Shown here in pieces: positions 1 to 8,640 of a stretch of DNA of 9,351 nucleotides. The notes under the pieces are model-generated. The model worked only from the letters and a program-made list of their open reading frames with translations. It was not told the DNA's origin and did not search any database. The position numbers and the translations under genes were made by a program. Every line of letters starts with the position of its first letter. Position 1 is the first letter of the stretch. The DNA is from Archangiaceae bacterium (GTDB lineage Bacteria > Myxococcota > Myxococcia > Myxococcales > Myxococcaceae), in the NCBI GenBank assembly GCA_023248915.1, contig JAHFDQ010000214.1:1-9351 (forward strand). Reading direction: 5' to 3'.

Positions 1-1075
1 AGCGCGCGCGGAGCGCCGGCCGGGACAGCCCCTTCAGCGCCACCTTGTAGCCGCGCGCGTGCAGCTTGACCTGGACGCGCTCGGCCACCGCGCGCTGGTC
101 GTCGAGCGCCTGGTCGAAGAGCAGCGTCACTTCCCGGGGGGCTCCGACCGGTGCAGCGGGAGCGACCGCCGACGCCGCCGGCGCGGCGGGCGCAGAGCCG
201 AGCGCGGGCGGCATCAGGCCGGACAGGGGCGTCGCCGGCGCGCGCACGAAGTAGCGGGTCAGGTCGGCCCGGTCGATGGCCGACTCGAAGGCGCCGCGAA
301 AGCCGGGCCCGACGGCGGTTCGCCGGAAGGCGAGGTAGGTCGCGTAGAGGGCGGGGGTACCGGGGTTCGAGCCCGAGTTGGGTCCACCGAGCGAGACCTC
401 GGCGCGCCGGAGCGCCAACAACCGCGCCGCGCCGCGCTCGTCGGTGGCGGTGACGGTGAGCGCGTCGGCGTAGGGCCGCCCTTCTGGAAAGCTGGGGTTC
501 GCCCGGAACGTGCCCTTCTCGGCGCCGAGTCGGAACGGGCCGACTCCGGTGAGCCGGCCGTCGCGGGCCTCGACGACGGCCAGGGCGGGGTGGCACAGCG
601 AGCTCTCGAGGTCGGGCCAGGGAAAGGCCAGCGTCAGGTCGAGCGTGAATTGCGAGGTCACCGCCGACGACAGCTTCGCCCCCTCGTCCTTCAGCGGGTA
701 GAGCAGCGCGCGGTAGGGTGACGCGGTGGCCGACTGGGCCGCGCGCGACAGGCTGTCGGCGAGCTCGCGGGCGCCCAGAGCCCGCCCGTCGCCGAAGCGC
801 AACCCGGGCCGGGTGACGACGCGGACGATGCCCGGGCTCGGTCGGTTGAGCTCGTGGGCCAGCACCCCCACCGGGCCGCGCGCGGCGTCCCAACGGCAGA
901 CGCTTCTTGCCACCAGCGCGAGCAACGCGGCCTCGGACGGAGTGTCGGCGAGCAGCGGGTCGGCCTCGGTCTGCGGCGCAGCCAGGGCCACGCGCAGCGT
1001 GCCGCCGTAGCGGCCCCGGGAAGCGGCGCTCGCGGGAAGCGCGACGAGCAGGGCGGTGAGGACGGCGCGCTTCAT
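1..1075 (-). CDS. Extracellular solute-binding protein, family 5-like (3' end outside the window)
   Basis: Starts at ATG 1075-1073 and stays open for 358 codons to the left edge, so the C-terminus is missing. Residues 1-18 look like a Sec signal peptide (KR, then a hydrophobic stretch ending ASA); there is no lipobox cysteine, so a soluble periplasmic protein is likelier than a lipoprotein. Family 5 (peptide/nickel-type) binding-protein hallmarks follow in order: GGTLRVAL at 24-31, LRFGDGRALGARELADSL at 92-109 (counterpart of the F.DG.pl.A.Dv..s motif), GVGPFRL at 177-183, and an AIDR segment near 266-269 leading to a PP at 289-290. Residues about 291-313 form an unusual Ala/Pro linker before the sequence resumes with VTLLF. 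The start codon overlaps the stop of the FG-GAP gene (ATGA), marking it as the distal gene of the PBP operon. No ABC permease or ATPase is visible, so ligand and transport role are unknown; it may act as a sensor or chaperone-like binding protein. Confidence 0.82.
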   Translation of the reverse strand, partial: MKRAVLTALLVALPASAASRGRYGGTLRVALAAPQTEADPLLADTPSEAALLALVARSVCRWDAARGPVGVLAHELNRPSPGIVRVVTRPGLRFGDGRALGARELADSLSRAAQSATASPYRALLYPLKDEGAKLSSAVTSQFTLDLTLAFPWPDLESSLCHPALAVVEARDGRLTGVGPFRLGAEKGTFRANPSFPEGRPYADALTVTATDERGAARLLALRRAEVSLGGPNSGSNPGTPALYATYLAFRRTAVGPGFRGAFESAIDRADLTRYFVRAPATPLSGLMPPALGSAPAAPAASAVAPAAPVGAPREVTLLFDQALDDQRAVAERVQVKLHARGYKVALKGLSRPALRAR

Positions 1076-2424
1076 GGCGGCCCCCTTCGGAAGACCTGCA
1101 GCTCGCCGGTGCCGTCGGCGAGCCAGACGGCCAGCACCAGCTCGTCGGACTTGTCGCCGTCCAGGTCGGCGGCGGAGATCGCCAACACGCGCCCTCGCAG
1201 GGACTCGCTGCGCCAGGCGGACGGAGCCGCTGCGAGGTCGACCCGGGCGCCCTTCGAGCCCAGCGCTTCCAAGTCGACGAGGAGGAAGACGCGCAGCTCG
1301 TCGGGGTCGGCCTGGAAGCGGGGAGAGCTGGCGGCGACCGCCAGGGTGCCGGTGCCGGTCAAGTCCACGAGCCCGCTGCCCGCGCCCGCACCGGAAAGCT
1401 TCAGCGTCTCGGCCGGGCCGGCCGCCGAGGCGCCGGCGGTGCCGTCGGGGTGGACGAAGAGGAAGGCGTTTGCCCGGACCGAGACGGCGGAGAGCGGCGA
1501 GGACAGCCTCACGGCGCCTCGGGCGCCGAGGTGCACCTCGGGCGCGAAGGTGTTGGTGCCTTCGCCCAGGCGGCCCCCGAGCACCGCGTCTCCCACCGAG
1601 GCGAGCGGGGCCTCGTCGAGCGTCCCGACCGCGGTGAGGCCGGTCGCCGCGGCGTAGGCGAGCACCTCGCCCCGGGCACGGCGCGCCGAGAAGTACAGCA
1701 CCCGGGGCGGACCCGGAAGGACGGCGATGGCGCCGAAGGGCTCGCGGCACGGGGTTTCCGAGTCGGGCAGCGAGCGGTGCTCGTGGCGGGCGAGCAGCTT
1801 GCCGTCGCCCGAGTAGACGAGCACCTCTTCGTCGGTGAGGACGGCGACCTCGGCCTTTCCGTCTCCGTCCAGGTCGCCGGTGGCCAGGGCCGCGGGCGGG
1901 TTGGTCAGGTGCGCGAGGCTGGCGCCGGCCAGGCGCAAGGGCAAGAGCGCCTGCGCGGGCATGGCCGGGGCGGGGCCGGGGGTCGCCAAGGCCAGGGCGG
2001 TGGCGTCGGCTTCCACCGACTCGTAGAGCAGCTCGGCCGGGCGCGCCGGGCGGGTGGGCGAGCTTCCGGCCCAGAAGTTGGGGCGGGTGCCGAGGAGATC
2101 GCCCCGCGCGGTCAGCTTTCCGGCGTCGAGCGACACCGTCAGCCGCACCAGGCACGAGGCCCCGCGCGCCCGGGCGGCGGCTTCCGAGGCCTCGGCGGTG
2201 GGGGCTTCGATGGGGACGGCGCCGACGCCGCGCGAGGCGAGCTCGGCCGCGAGCAGCGTCTGCAGGGCGCGCGCGAGCTCGGGGGCGGCCCCGGTCACGA
2301 ATAAGCCTGCCGGTGCCTCGGCCCCGTGCGCGGCGGCCGAAGCGGCCAGGCGTCGCGCGAGGTCCGCGGCGGCACCCGGCCCGGAAGTGGCTACTATCGT
2401 CGCGGCGAGGGCGGCGGCAATCAC
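1072..2424 (-). CDS. Secreted FG-GAP/VCBS-repeat protein with an N-terminal TolB-N/FlgO-like domain
   Basis: The chosen start is GTG 2424-2422, overlapping the TGA of the PBP gene (GTGA); the open frame continues upstream to 2925 but there it only shadows the PBP gene. This gives 450 residues. Residues 1-20 form a plausible Sec signal peptide ending GAAA. Residues about 38-120 (LFVTGAAPELARALQTLL, then a GV..VPIEAP strand and a GASCLVRLTVSLDAGKL segment) have the alpha/beta look of TolB-N or FlgO-like domains; this is a resemblance only. Two calcium-binding-type FG-GAP loops are clear: DLDGDGKAE from D184 and DLDGDKSDE from D420, each followed by beta-strand sequence, consistent with a beta-propeller over roughly 175-450 with degenerate middle blades. 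Such proteins are usually extracytoplasmic scaffolds or binding modules. Its tight coupling to a PBP upstream and a solute-binding protein downstream suggests a periplasmic role linked to wall synthesis, but no specific function can be assigned. Confidence 0.8.
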   Translation of the reverse strand: MIAAALAATIVATSGPGAAADLARRLAASAAAHGAEAPAGLFVTGAAPELARALQTLLAAELASRGVGAVPIEAPTAEASEAAARARGASCLVRLTVSLDAGKLTARGDLLGTRPNFWAGSSPTRPARPAELLYESVEADATALALATPGPAPAMPAQALLPLRLAGASLAHLTNPPAALATGDLDGDGKAEVAVLTDEEVLVYSGDGKLLARHEHRSLPDSETPCREPFGAIAVLPGPPRVLYFSARRARGEVLAYAAATGLTAVGTLDEAPLASVGDAVLGGRLGEGTNTFAPEVHLGARGAVRLSSPLSAVSVRANAFLFVHPDGTAGASAAGPAETLKLSGAGAGSGLVDLTGTGTLAVAASSPRFQADPDELRVFLLVDLEALGSKGARVDLAAAPSAWRSESLRGRVLAISAADLDGDKSDELVLAVWLADGTGELQVFRRGPP

Positions 2425-5027
2425 GGCCTGCCCCGCTGGTCGCCGAGGAAGAAGTCGGCCGTGTCGAATTGCCCGGGCGGAGGGGCGAGCGCCGTAGGGG
2501 CGGTGCCCACCAGGAAAGGTTCCAGCCGCCCGGGCACGGCGGTGCCGGCCAGCAGCCCCGACGTCGGGTCCACCCGGGCGAAGGTGACCCCTGGTGGCAC
2601 CTCGAAGTCGCGCTGGGGCAGCCCCTGGTGCGCGGCCTTCATGAACGAGAGCCAGATGGGCAGCGCGGCCTTGCTGCCGGTCTCGCCGGGCCCGAGCGAG
2701 TCGTGGTTGTCGAAGCCGACCCACGCCGAGGCTACGTAGTCGGCGGTGTAGCCCGAGAACCAGGCGTCGCGGTACTCGCTGGCGGTGCCCGTCTTCCCCG
2801 CGGCGGGCCGGTTCAGCTCGAGCACGGCGACGGCGGTCCCTTCCTCGACGACGCTGCGCATCAGCGAGGTGGCGAGGAAGGCGACAGCCGGCGGCAGGGT
2901 TTCCTCGAAGGCAGGTTCGTGCCACTCGAGGACGCGGCCCTCAGCGTCGGTGACGCGCAGCACCTCGAGCGGTTCGGCGTACCGCCCGAGCGCCTGGAGC
3001 GTCGCGTAGGCGTTGGCGATTTCCAGCATCGACACCTCGCCGGTGCCGAGCGCCAGGGTGAGGTTGTCGGGCAGCGGCGAGTGGATGCCGGCGCGCTGGG
3101 CGAAGTCGATGGCCGCCTGCGGCGTCAGGGCCTCGATGAGGCGCACCGAGACGGTGTTCTTCGACTTGGTGAGCGCCTGGCGCAGCGTCATCGGCCCCTC
3201 GAACCCGGTGCGCTCGTAGTTCTGCGGCTTCCAAGTCTTGCCGGTGTACGGGTCGCGAATGGCTTCGGGCGCGTCGTTGACGACGGTGAGCGGCGTGTAC
3301 CGCTGGGACAGGAGCGCCGCGGCGTACAGGAAGGGCTTGAACGACGAGCCGGGCTGGCGCCGCGCCTGGGTGGCGCGGTTGAAGGCCGACAGGTTGAAGT
3401 CGTACCCGCCCACCATCGCGACGACGTGGCGGTTGGCCGGGTCGATGGCGAGGAGCGCGCCCTGCACCTGGGGCACCTGGTCGAGAGTGGCCTCGAGCGG
3501 CGCCGCCGGGCCAGCGCCCACCCGGGTCAGCTTCACTCGCACCAGGTCGCCGACGGACAGCACGTCGGAGATCTTCGCCGGCAGCGGGCCCAGCTTGCCG
3601 TCCTTTCGGGGGCGGGCCCAGGCGACCGACGCGTACGGAATCTGCGCGGCGCGGCCGGCCAGGTCGACGGCGGCGACGTTTGCGGCGTCGTCCACGGCGC
3701 GGACTAGGGCGGCCAGCCGCAGCCCTTCCTTCAGCGGCCGCAGGGCGAGGCCGCGGACGAGCAGCTCGCTGTCGTCGGGGCTGGGTTCGACCTCGACGCC
3801 GTCGCCCTGTTCATAGTCCGCCTCGGGCGTGGGCTTCAGCGCGAGGCCCTCCTCGTCGGCGGCGGGGCCTCCGGGCTCGGCGAGCTTGAACAGGTCGGCG
3901 ACCAGCACTTCGTCCGGCTGGCGCTTGCCCGCTTCCGCCACGCGGCGCTGGATGAAGGGGATGAGCCTGTCGAGCTCGGCCGGGTCGAGGTGGCCTACCG
4001 GGCCGCGGAAGCCCTGGCGCCGGTCGACGAGCTCGAGGCCGGCCCGCACCGCCTCGTCGGCCGCCGCTTGCAGCTTGGAGTTCATGGCGACGTCCACCCG
4101 CAAACCGCCTTCCTGCACCGCCTGCTCGCCGAAGCGGGCGACCAGCGTCTTCCTGACTTCCTCGGCGTAGAAACGGCCCACCCGAGCGGGTGGGCGCGGC
4201 CCGAGCACGAGGGGCTTGTCGAGCTCAGGGGCGACCAGCTTCTCGGGCAGGAAGCCGTGGCGGGCGAGCTGCGTCAGCACGTACCGCTGGCGCTTCTTGG
4301 CCTTGGTGATGTTGGTGACCGGGTTGATGCGGTCGGGAAGCTGCGGGATGCCGGCCAGCATTGCGGCCTCGCCCACGGTCAGCTCGCGGGCGTGCTTGCC
4401 GAAGTAGAAGAGGGCGGCCTCCTCGACGCCGTAGCGGTTGTGGCCGAAGTCCACCTGGTTCACGTAGAGGTTGAGAATCTGGTCCTTGGTGAGGGCCTTC
4501 TCCATGCGCGGGGTGAGAATCCACTCCCGAATCTTCCGGGACAGCTTGCGCTCGTTGGACAACAGCAGGTTGCGGCAGGCCTGCTGCGAGATGGTCGAAG
4601 CGCCCGTCGCGCGGTGGCCCGGCAACAACCCCTTCAGGCCGGCGCGCACCATGCCCAGGTAGTCGAGCCCCTCGTGCTTGTAGAAGTCGGCGTCCTCGGC
4701 GGCGAGGAACGCGTTCTTCACGTGGGCGGGCAGCGCCTCGACCTGTACCCAGGTGCGCCGTTCGAGGAAGAACTCGGCGCAGAGCGAGCCGTCGTCGCAG
4801 AACACCTTGGTGACCTGGGGCGGCCGGTACTTGCGCAGCTCTTCCACCGACGGCAGGCCGCGCTCGAAGTACAGGTAGGTGCCGGCGATGGCGCCGCAGG
4901 CGGCCAGCCCGCACAGCCCAGCGGCGACGGCCAGGCGGCGCACCCAGGTCCAGAGCCGGCGGGCCGGCCGAGGCGCGGCGGCCGGGGGGCTCGAGGCTTC
5001 GTTCGGGGCTTCGGCGGAGGAGCTCAT
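2421..5027 (-). CDS. mrcA: Class A penicillin-binding protein 1A (bifunctional transglycosylase/transpeptidase)
   Basis: Polymerises lipid II into glycan strands and cross-links the peptides at the outer face of the inner membrane. ATG 5027 (868 residues) was chosen over ATG 5084 because GAGGAAG precedes it by about six bases. A cytoplasmic Pro/Ala/Arg tail is followed by a membrane helix at about 32-53. The GT51 domain has the catalytic ED pair at 111-112 (EDADFY.HEGLD), GASTISQQ at 142-149 and RKIRE plus the ALTKDQILNLYVNQVDFG segment after it. An OB-like insert (about 425-520) precedes the transpeptidase domain, whose motifs are complete: SSFK with nucleophile S561 and K564, SKN at 622-624, and KTGT at 745-748. 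Length and domain order match PBP1A of Gram-negative bacteria. A CX5C pair (C77, C83) just outside the membrane is unusual. It heads a coupled operon with the FG-GAP and solute-binding genes; the TPR gene lies 147 bp upstream. Confidence 0.96.
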   Translation of the reverse strand: MSSSAEAPNEASSPPAAAPRPARRLWTWVRRLAVAAGLCGLAACGAIAGTYLYFERGLPSVEELRKYRPPQVTKVFCDDGSLCAEFFLERRTWVQVEALPAHVKNAFLAAEDADFYKHEGLDYLGMVRAGLKGLLPGHRATGASTISQQACRNLLLSNERKLSRKIREWILTPRMEKALTKDQILNLYVNQVDFGHNRYGVEEAALFYFGKHARELTVGEAAMLAGIPQLPDRINPVTNITKAKKRQRYVLTQLARHGFLPEKLVAPELDKPLVLGPRPPARVGRFYAEEVRKTLVARFGEQAVQEGGLRVDVAMNSKLQAAADEAVRAGLELVDRRQGFRGPVGHLDPAELDRLIPFIQRRVAEAGKRQPDEVLVADLFKLAEPGGPAADEEGLALKPTPEADYEQGDGVEVEPSPDDSELLVRGLALRPLKEGLRLAALVRAVDDAANVAAVDLAGRAAQIPYASVAWARPRKDGKLGPLPAKISDVLSVGDLVRVKLTRVGAGPAAPLEATLDQVPQVQGALLAIDPANRHVVAMVGGYDFNLSAFNRATQARRQPGSSFKPFLYAAALLSQRYTPLTVVNDAPEAIRDPYTGKTWKPQNYERTGFEGPMTLRQALTKSKNTVSVRLIEALTPQAAIDFAQRAGIHSPLPDNLTLALGTGEVSMLEIANAYATLQALGRYAEPLEVLRVTDAEGRVLEWHEPAFEETLPPAVAFLATSLMRSVVEEGTAVAVLELNRPAAGKTGTASEYRDAWFSGYTADYVASAWVGFDNHDSLGPGETGSKAALPIWLSFMKAAHQGLPQRDFEVPPGVTFARVDPTSGLLAGTAVPGRLEPFLVGTAPTALAPPPGQFDTADFFLGDQRGRP

Positions 5028-5116
5028 CGGGCGCTTCCTCGACTCGGGCGAGCGCGAGAGCAGGTTAGCGCCCCCTGCCGGCAAAGTGGACAGCGCCGAA
5101 TGTGCACGAAGCCGAG

Positions 5117-5137
5117 CGGCCAGGGTCCACCCGGCCG
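5117..5137 (-). terminator. Stem-loop between the TPR and PBP1A genes, possible weak terminator or attenuator
   Basis: CGGCC and GGGT pair with ACCC and GGCCG around a two-base centre, with one bulged A (5122), giving a nine-pair GC-rich stem. It begins about 40 bases past the TPR stop. No T-run follows on the minus strand, so it is not a canonical intrinsic terminator. A 12-base self-complementary CGGCGCGCGCCG lies at 5158-5169, nearer the stop. The rest of this 147-base gap (5028-5174) contains only the PBP ribosome site; no clear promoter was seen. Confidence 0.25.
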
Positions 5138-5174
5138 CCCGGCTCTTGGGCGCACTGCGGCGCGCGCCGTCCAG

Positions 5175-6140
5175 TCAGTCCTCGGGAAGCTCTAGGTCGG
5201 GGGCGATGGGGGCCTCGGGCGCGGCAGCCGCGGGCTCGACCCGGTCGGGCGTCACCGTCGCCTTGGCCACCCGGGCGCTGTTCACCTTCGCCTTGACGTA
5301 CTTGGGCGACAGGCTGGTGGACTTGGCGTAAGCGGCCTTGGCCTCGTCGACGCGGCCGACGCGCTCGAGCGCCACCCCGAGGTTGTTCTGCACCGCGGCG
5401 GCATTGGGCAAGAGCTCGGCGGCGCGGGAGAGCAGCTCGACGGCCCGCTCGTCTTGGTTGGTGCGCAGGAGCGCGAAGCCCAGGTTGTTCTGCGCCCAGC
5501 CGTGCTCGGGCGACAGGGCAATCACCCGCTCGAACATGGCGATGGCGCTCTTCAGGTCTCCCGCGGCGAGGTAGGCCAACCCGACCACCTGGAAGGCCTC
5601 GGGGTTCTGCCCGTCGCGGTCGACGGCGCTCGAACCGACCAGGGCGGCCTGCTCGTAGTCCTTCTGCGCCAAGAGCACCCGGGCGCGGGCGACCAGCGGC
5701 GTGGCGTCGTCCGTCCGAAGGACGCCGAGGCGGCCGTAGGCGGCGGCGGCCAGGTCGAGCTGGCCGGTCCGGCGCGCGAGGCGGGCACAGAGGCCGAGCG
5801 CCTCTTCGTCGCCTGGGTTGTCGAAGACGGCGCGGCGCGCTTCGGCCAGGGCTCCGGCGGCATCGCCCTCGGTCTTCATCTGGCGGGCGCGGCCGAGGTG
5901 GTCCAGCTTGCCGCGGTGCTCGTGCCCGAGCGCGAGCGCGTCGGGCTCGACCGGGGTGCTCTCGGCCCGGGTGAGCTCGCCCCCGTCCACGAAGCTGGAA
6001 TCGGCGGTTTCCCGGGGCGCTGGCGCCGGAGCGGGGCGCCGCCGTTCCGTCCGCGACGGCGGGGCGGAAGCGGTGGGCGATTCGGTGCAGGAGGCGGCCG
6101 CGCGCGCGGCGGCGCAGGCGGCGAGGAGCGAGCGGTTCAT
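5175..6140 (-). CDS. Secreted tetratricopeptide (TPR) repeat protein, possible lipoprotein
   Basis: Start ATG 6140-6138 has AAGGAA about six bases upstream; the open frame extends back to 6386 but there overlaps the promoter region and xthA. The 321-residue product begins MNRSLLAACAAARAAASC. C9 (LAAC) fits a lipobox but sits too near the N-terminus, and C18 (AASC) is a weak lipobox, so export is likely and lipidation uncertain. Residues 19-75 are a Pro/Ala/Arg/Glu-rich linker. About six consecutive TPRs fill roughly 80-279; the clearest are PEAFQVVGLAYLAAGDLKSA (180-199), the WAQNNLGFALLRTNQDERAV stretch (215-234) and the VQNNLGVALERVGRVDEAK stretch (250-268). The tail is Pro/Ala/Glu-rich and acidic. 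TPRs are protein-protein scaffolds; no catalytic domain is visible. It lies directly upstream of, and codirectional with, the PBP1A operon, so it may be a wall-assembly accessory factor, though this is inference. A sigma-54-type promoter precedes it. Confidence 0.88.
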   Translation of the reverse strand: MNRSLLAACAAARAAASCTESPTASAPPSRTERRRPAPAPAPRETADSSFVDGGELTRAESTPVEPDALALGHEHRGKLDHLGRARQMKTEGDAAGALAEARRAVFDNPGDEEALGLCARLARRTGQLDLAAAAYGRLGVLRTDDATPLVARARVLLAQKDYEQAALVGSSAVDRDGQNPEAFQVVGLAYLAAGDLKSAIAMFERVIALSPEHGWAQNNLGFALLRTNQDERAVELLSRAAELLPNAAAVQNNLGVALERVGRVDEAKAAYAKSTSLSPKYVKAKVNSARVAKATVTPDRVEPAAAAPEAPIAPDLELPED

Positions 6141-6188
6141 GGAGGTTTCCTTGGCGGGGGCGGTTGCGACTTCCCGCCACTGGGCGTT

Positions 6189-6204
6189 TGCCAAGGGTGT
6201 GCCA
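6189..6204 (-). promoter_or_regulatory. Candidate sigma-54 (-24/-12) promoter of the TPR gene
   Basis: Read on the minus strand, the sequence is TGGCACACCCTTGGCA. The -24 half TGGCAC is a perfect match to the RpoN consensus and the -12 half TGGCA differs from TTGCA by one base. The GG (6203-6202) and GC (6191-6190) are separated by exactly ten bases, the spacing the sigma factor requires. The predicted transcript would start near 6178, about 38 bases before the ATG, leaving room for the AAGGAA ribosome site. Orientation, spacing and distance all fit; activity is not shown by sequence. Confidence 0.6.
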
Positions 6205-6220
6205 GGCGACAAGCGCTCGA

Positions 6221-6234
6221 AACCGCTCGCGGTT
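6221..6234. repeat. Palindrome AACCGC-TC-GCGGTT between the TPR gene and xthA
   Basis: Perfect six-base arms with a two-base centre. It lies about 50 bases upstream of the predicted sigma-54 start for the TPR gene and 40 bases upstream of the xthA ATG. It has the form of a dimeric regulator site and could serve either gene. It is close for a classic NtrC-type enhancer, which usually sits 80-150 bases upstream. No second copy was found in the window. Confidence 0.35.
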
Positions 6235-6273
6235 ACCTTCGGGTGCGCGGCACGATGCGGCCGGGGAGCCACG

Positions 6274-7041
6274 ATGAAGATCGCCACCTGGAACGTGAAC
6301 TCGATTCGCGCCCGCCTGCCGCGCGTGCTGGCGTGGCTCGAGGCCGCCCGGCCCGACGCCGCGTGCCTGCAAGAGCTCAAGTGCACCGACGAGGCCTTCC
6401 CCCGGGCCGAGATCGAGGCGGCCGGTTACCGGGCGGCGGTCTTCGGGCAGAAGACCTACAACGGCGTCGCGTTGCTGGCCCGGACCGAGCCCACCGACGT
6501 CGTGCGCGGCCTGGACGACGGCGTGGAAGACCCGCAGTCGAGGGTGCTGGCGGGCACCGTGGCCGGCGTCCGAGTCGTCTGCGTCTACGCGCCCAACGGG
6601 CAGGAAGTCGGCGCGCCGGCCTACGGCTACAAGCTCGACTGGTTCCGGCGGCTGCGCGGCTACCTCGACCGGCGCCATCGGCCCGAGGAGAAGCTGGTCG
6701 TCTGCGGCGACTTCAACATCGCCCCCGAAGCGCGCGACGTTTACAATCCTGCGGCGCTCGAGGGGCAGGTGCTCTGCTCGCAGCCCGAACGCGACGCCCT
6801 GGCCAACCTGTGCGCCTTCGGGCTGGCCGACACCTTCCGAAAGCACCACGCCGAGGCCGGGCTGTACAGCTGGTGGGACTACCGCATGCTCGGCTTTCCG
6901 AAGAACCACGGGCTGCGCATCGATCACCTGCTGGCGACGCCGCCGATGCTCGCCGCCTGCACCGCCGCGGGCATCGACCGCGAAGCGAGAAAAGGAAAGC
7001 AGCCGTCGGACCACGCGCCGGTGACGGCCGACTTCTCGTAG
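6274..7041 (+). CDS. xthA: Exodeoxyribonuclease III / AP endonuclease
   Basis: A 255-residue member of the endonuclease/exonuclease/phosphatase superfamily, acting in base-excision repair: it cuts the backbone 5' to abasic sites and removes 3' blocking groups using a divalent metal. The start is ATG 6274, with GGGGAG five bases upstream; the frame is open further upstream but there it lies opposite the TPR gene. Active-site motifs are complete: WNVNSIRARL from W6 with N7, LQELK with metal ligand E34, YNGVALLAR at 62-70, VYAPNGQE with Y105, GDFN with D146 and N148, the GLADTFRKHH segment, YSWWDYR near 198-204, LRIDHLL with D217, and SDHAPV with the D246/H247 pair. Length is typical for the XthA subfamily. 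It is divergent from the TPR gene and converges on the response-regulator gene with a three-base gap, so it is probably monocistronic. Confidence 0.96.
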   Translation: MKIATWNVNSIRARLPRVLAWLEAARPDAACLQELKCTDEAFPRAEIEAAGYRAAVFGQKTYNGVALLARTEPTDVVRGLDDGVEDPQSRVLAGTVAGVRVVCVYAPNGQEVGAPAYGYKLDWFRRLRGYLDRRHRPEEKLVVCGDFNIAPEARDVYNPAALEGQVLCSQPERDALANLCAFGLADTFRKHHAEAGLYSWWDYRMLGFPKNHGLRIDHLLATPPMLAACTAAGIDREARKGKQPSDHAPVTADFS

Positions 7042-7044
7042 GAA

Positions 7045-8499
<1,455 letters not shown>

Positions 8500-8600
8500 G
8501 GGAGGCTCTCAACGCGGTCGGCAGGGTGTGGCTAAACTGCCGCACAGTGGGGGAAATAAGTCGGTGATTCAAGGGTTTCGCGGCCAAAGCACGGCGAACT

Positions 8601-8616
8601 TGCAACCCGCCTGCCC
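8601..8616 (-). promoter_or_regulatory. Candidate sigma-54 (-24/-12) promoter of the response-regulator gene
   Basis: On the minus strand the sequence is GGGCAGGCGGGTTGCA. The -12 half TTGCA matches consensus fully; the -24 half has GGCA with two mismatches to TGGCAC. GG (8615-8614) and GC (8603-8602) are ten bases apart. The predicted start near 8591 leaves a leader of about 92 bases to the ATG at 8499. A GG-N10-GC pair can arise by chance in DNA this rich in G and C, so the support is the intact TTGCA and the correct orientation. Confidence 0.42.
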
Positions 8617-8640
8617 GGTTTGGCTTCCAGGGGAATTCTT

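Noticed and set aside
2425..2925. N-terminal extension of the FG-GAP gene into the PBP1A gene
   Set aside because: The extra 167 residues are a shadow of PBP1A; GTG 2424 overlapping the PBP stop is followed by a signal peptide.
2313..3707. Long plus-strand open frame of 464 codons opposite the PBP1A gene
   Set aside because: Arg/Gly/Ala-rich translation with no domain, lying antisense to a complete PBP1A; long antisense frames are expected in DNA this GC-rich.
5028..5084. Earlier ATG (5084) for PBP1A
   Set aside because: It adds 19 residues without a better ribosome site, whereas GAGGAAG sits correctly before ATG 5027.
5101..5174. Canonical intrinsic terminator after the TPR gene
   Set aside because: Stable hairpins exist but no T-run follows; kept only as a low-confidence stem-loop.
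6141..6386. Earlier ATG (6386) for the TPR protein
   Set aside because: It would run through the intergenic region and the xthA start and bury the signal-peptide-like N-terminus; ATG 6140 has AAGGAA at proper spacing.
8591..8606. Sigma-54-type element on the plus strand toward the pal-like gene (GCACGG near TTGCAA)
   Set aside because: TTGCAA is self-complementary so it appears on both strands, but on the plus strand the -24 half is two bases too far away.
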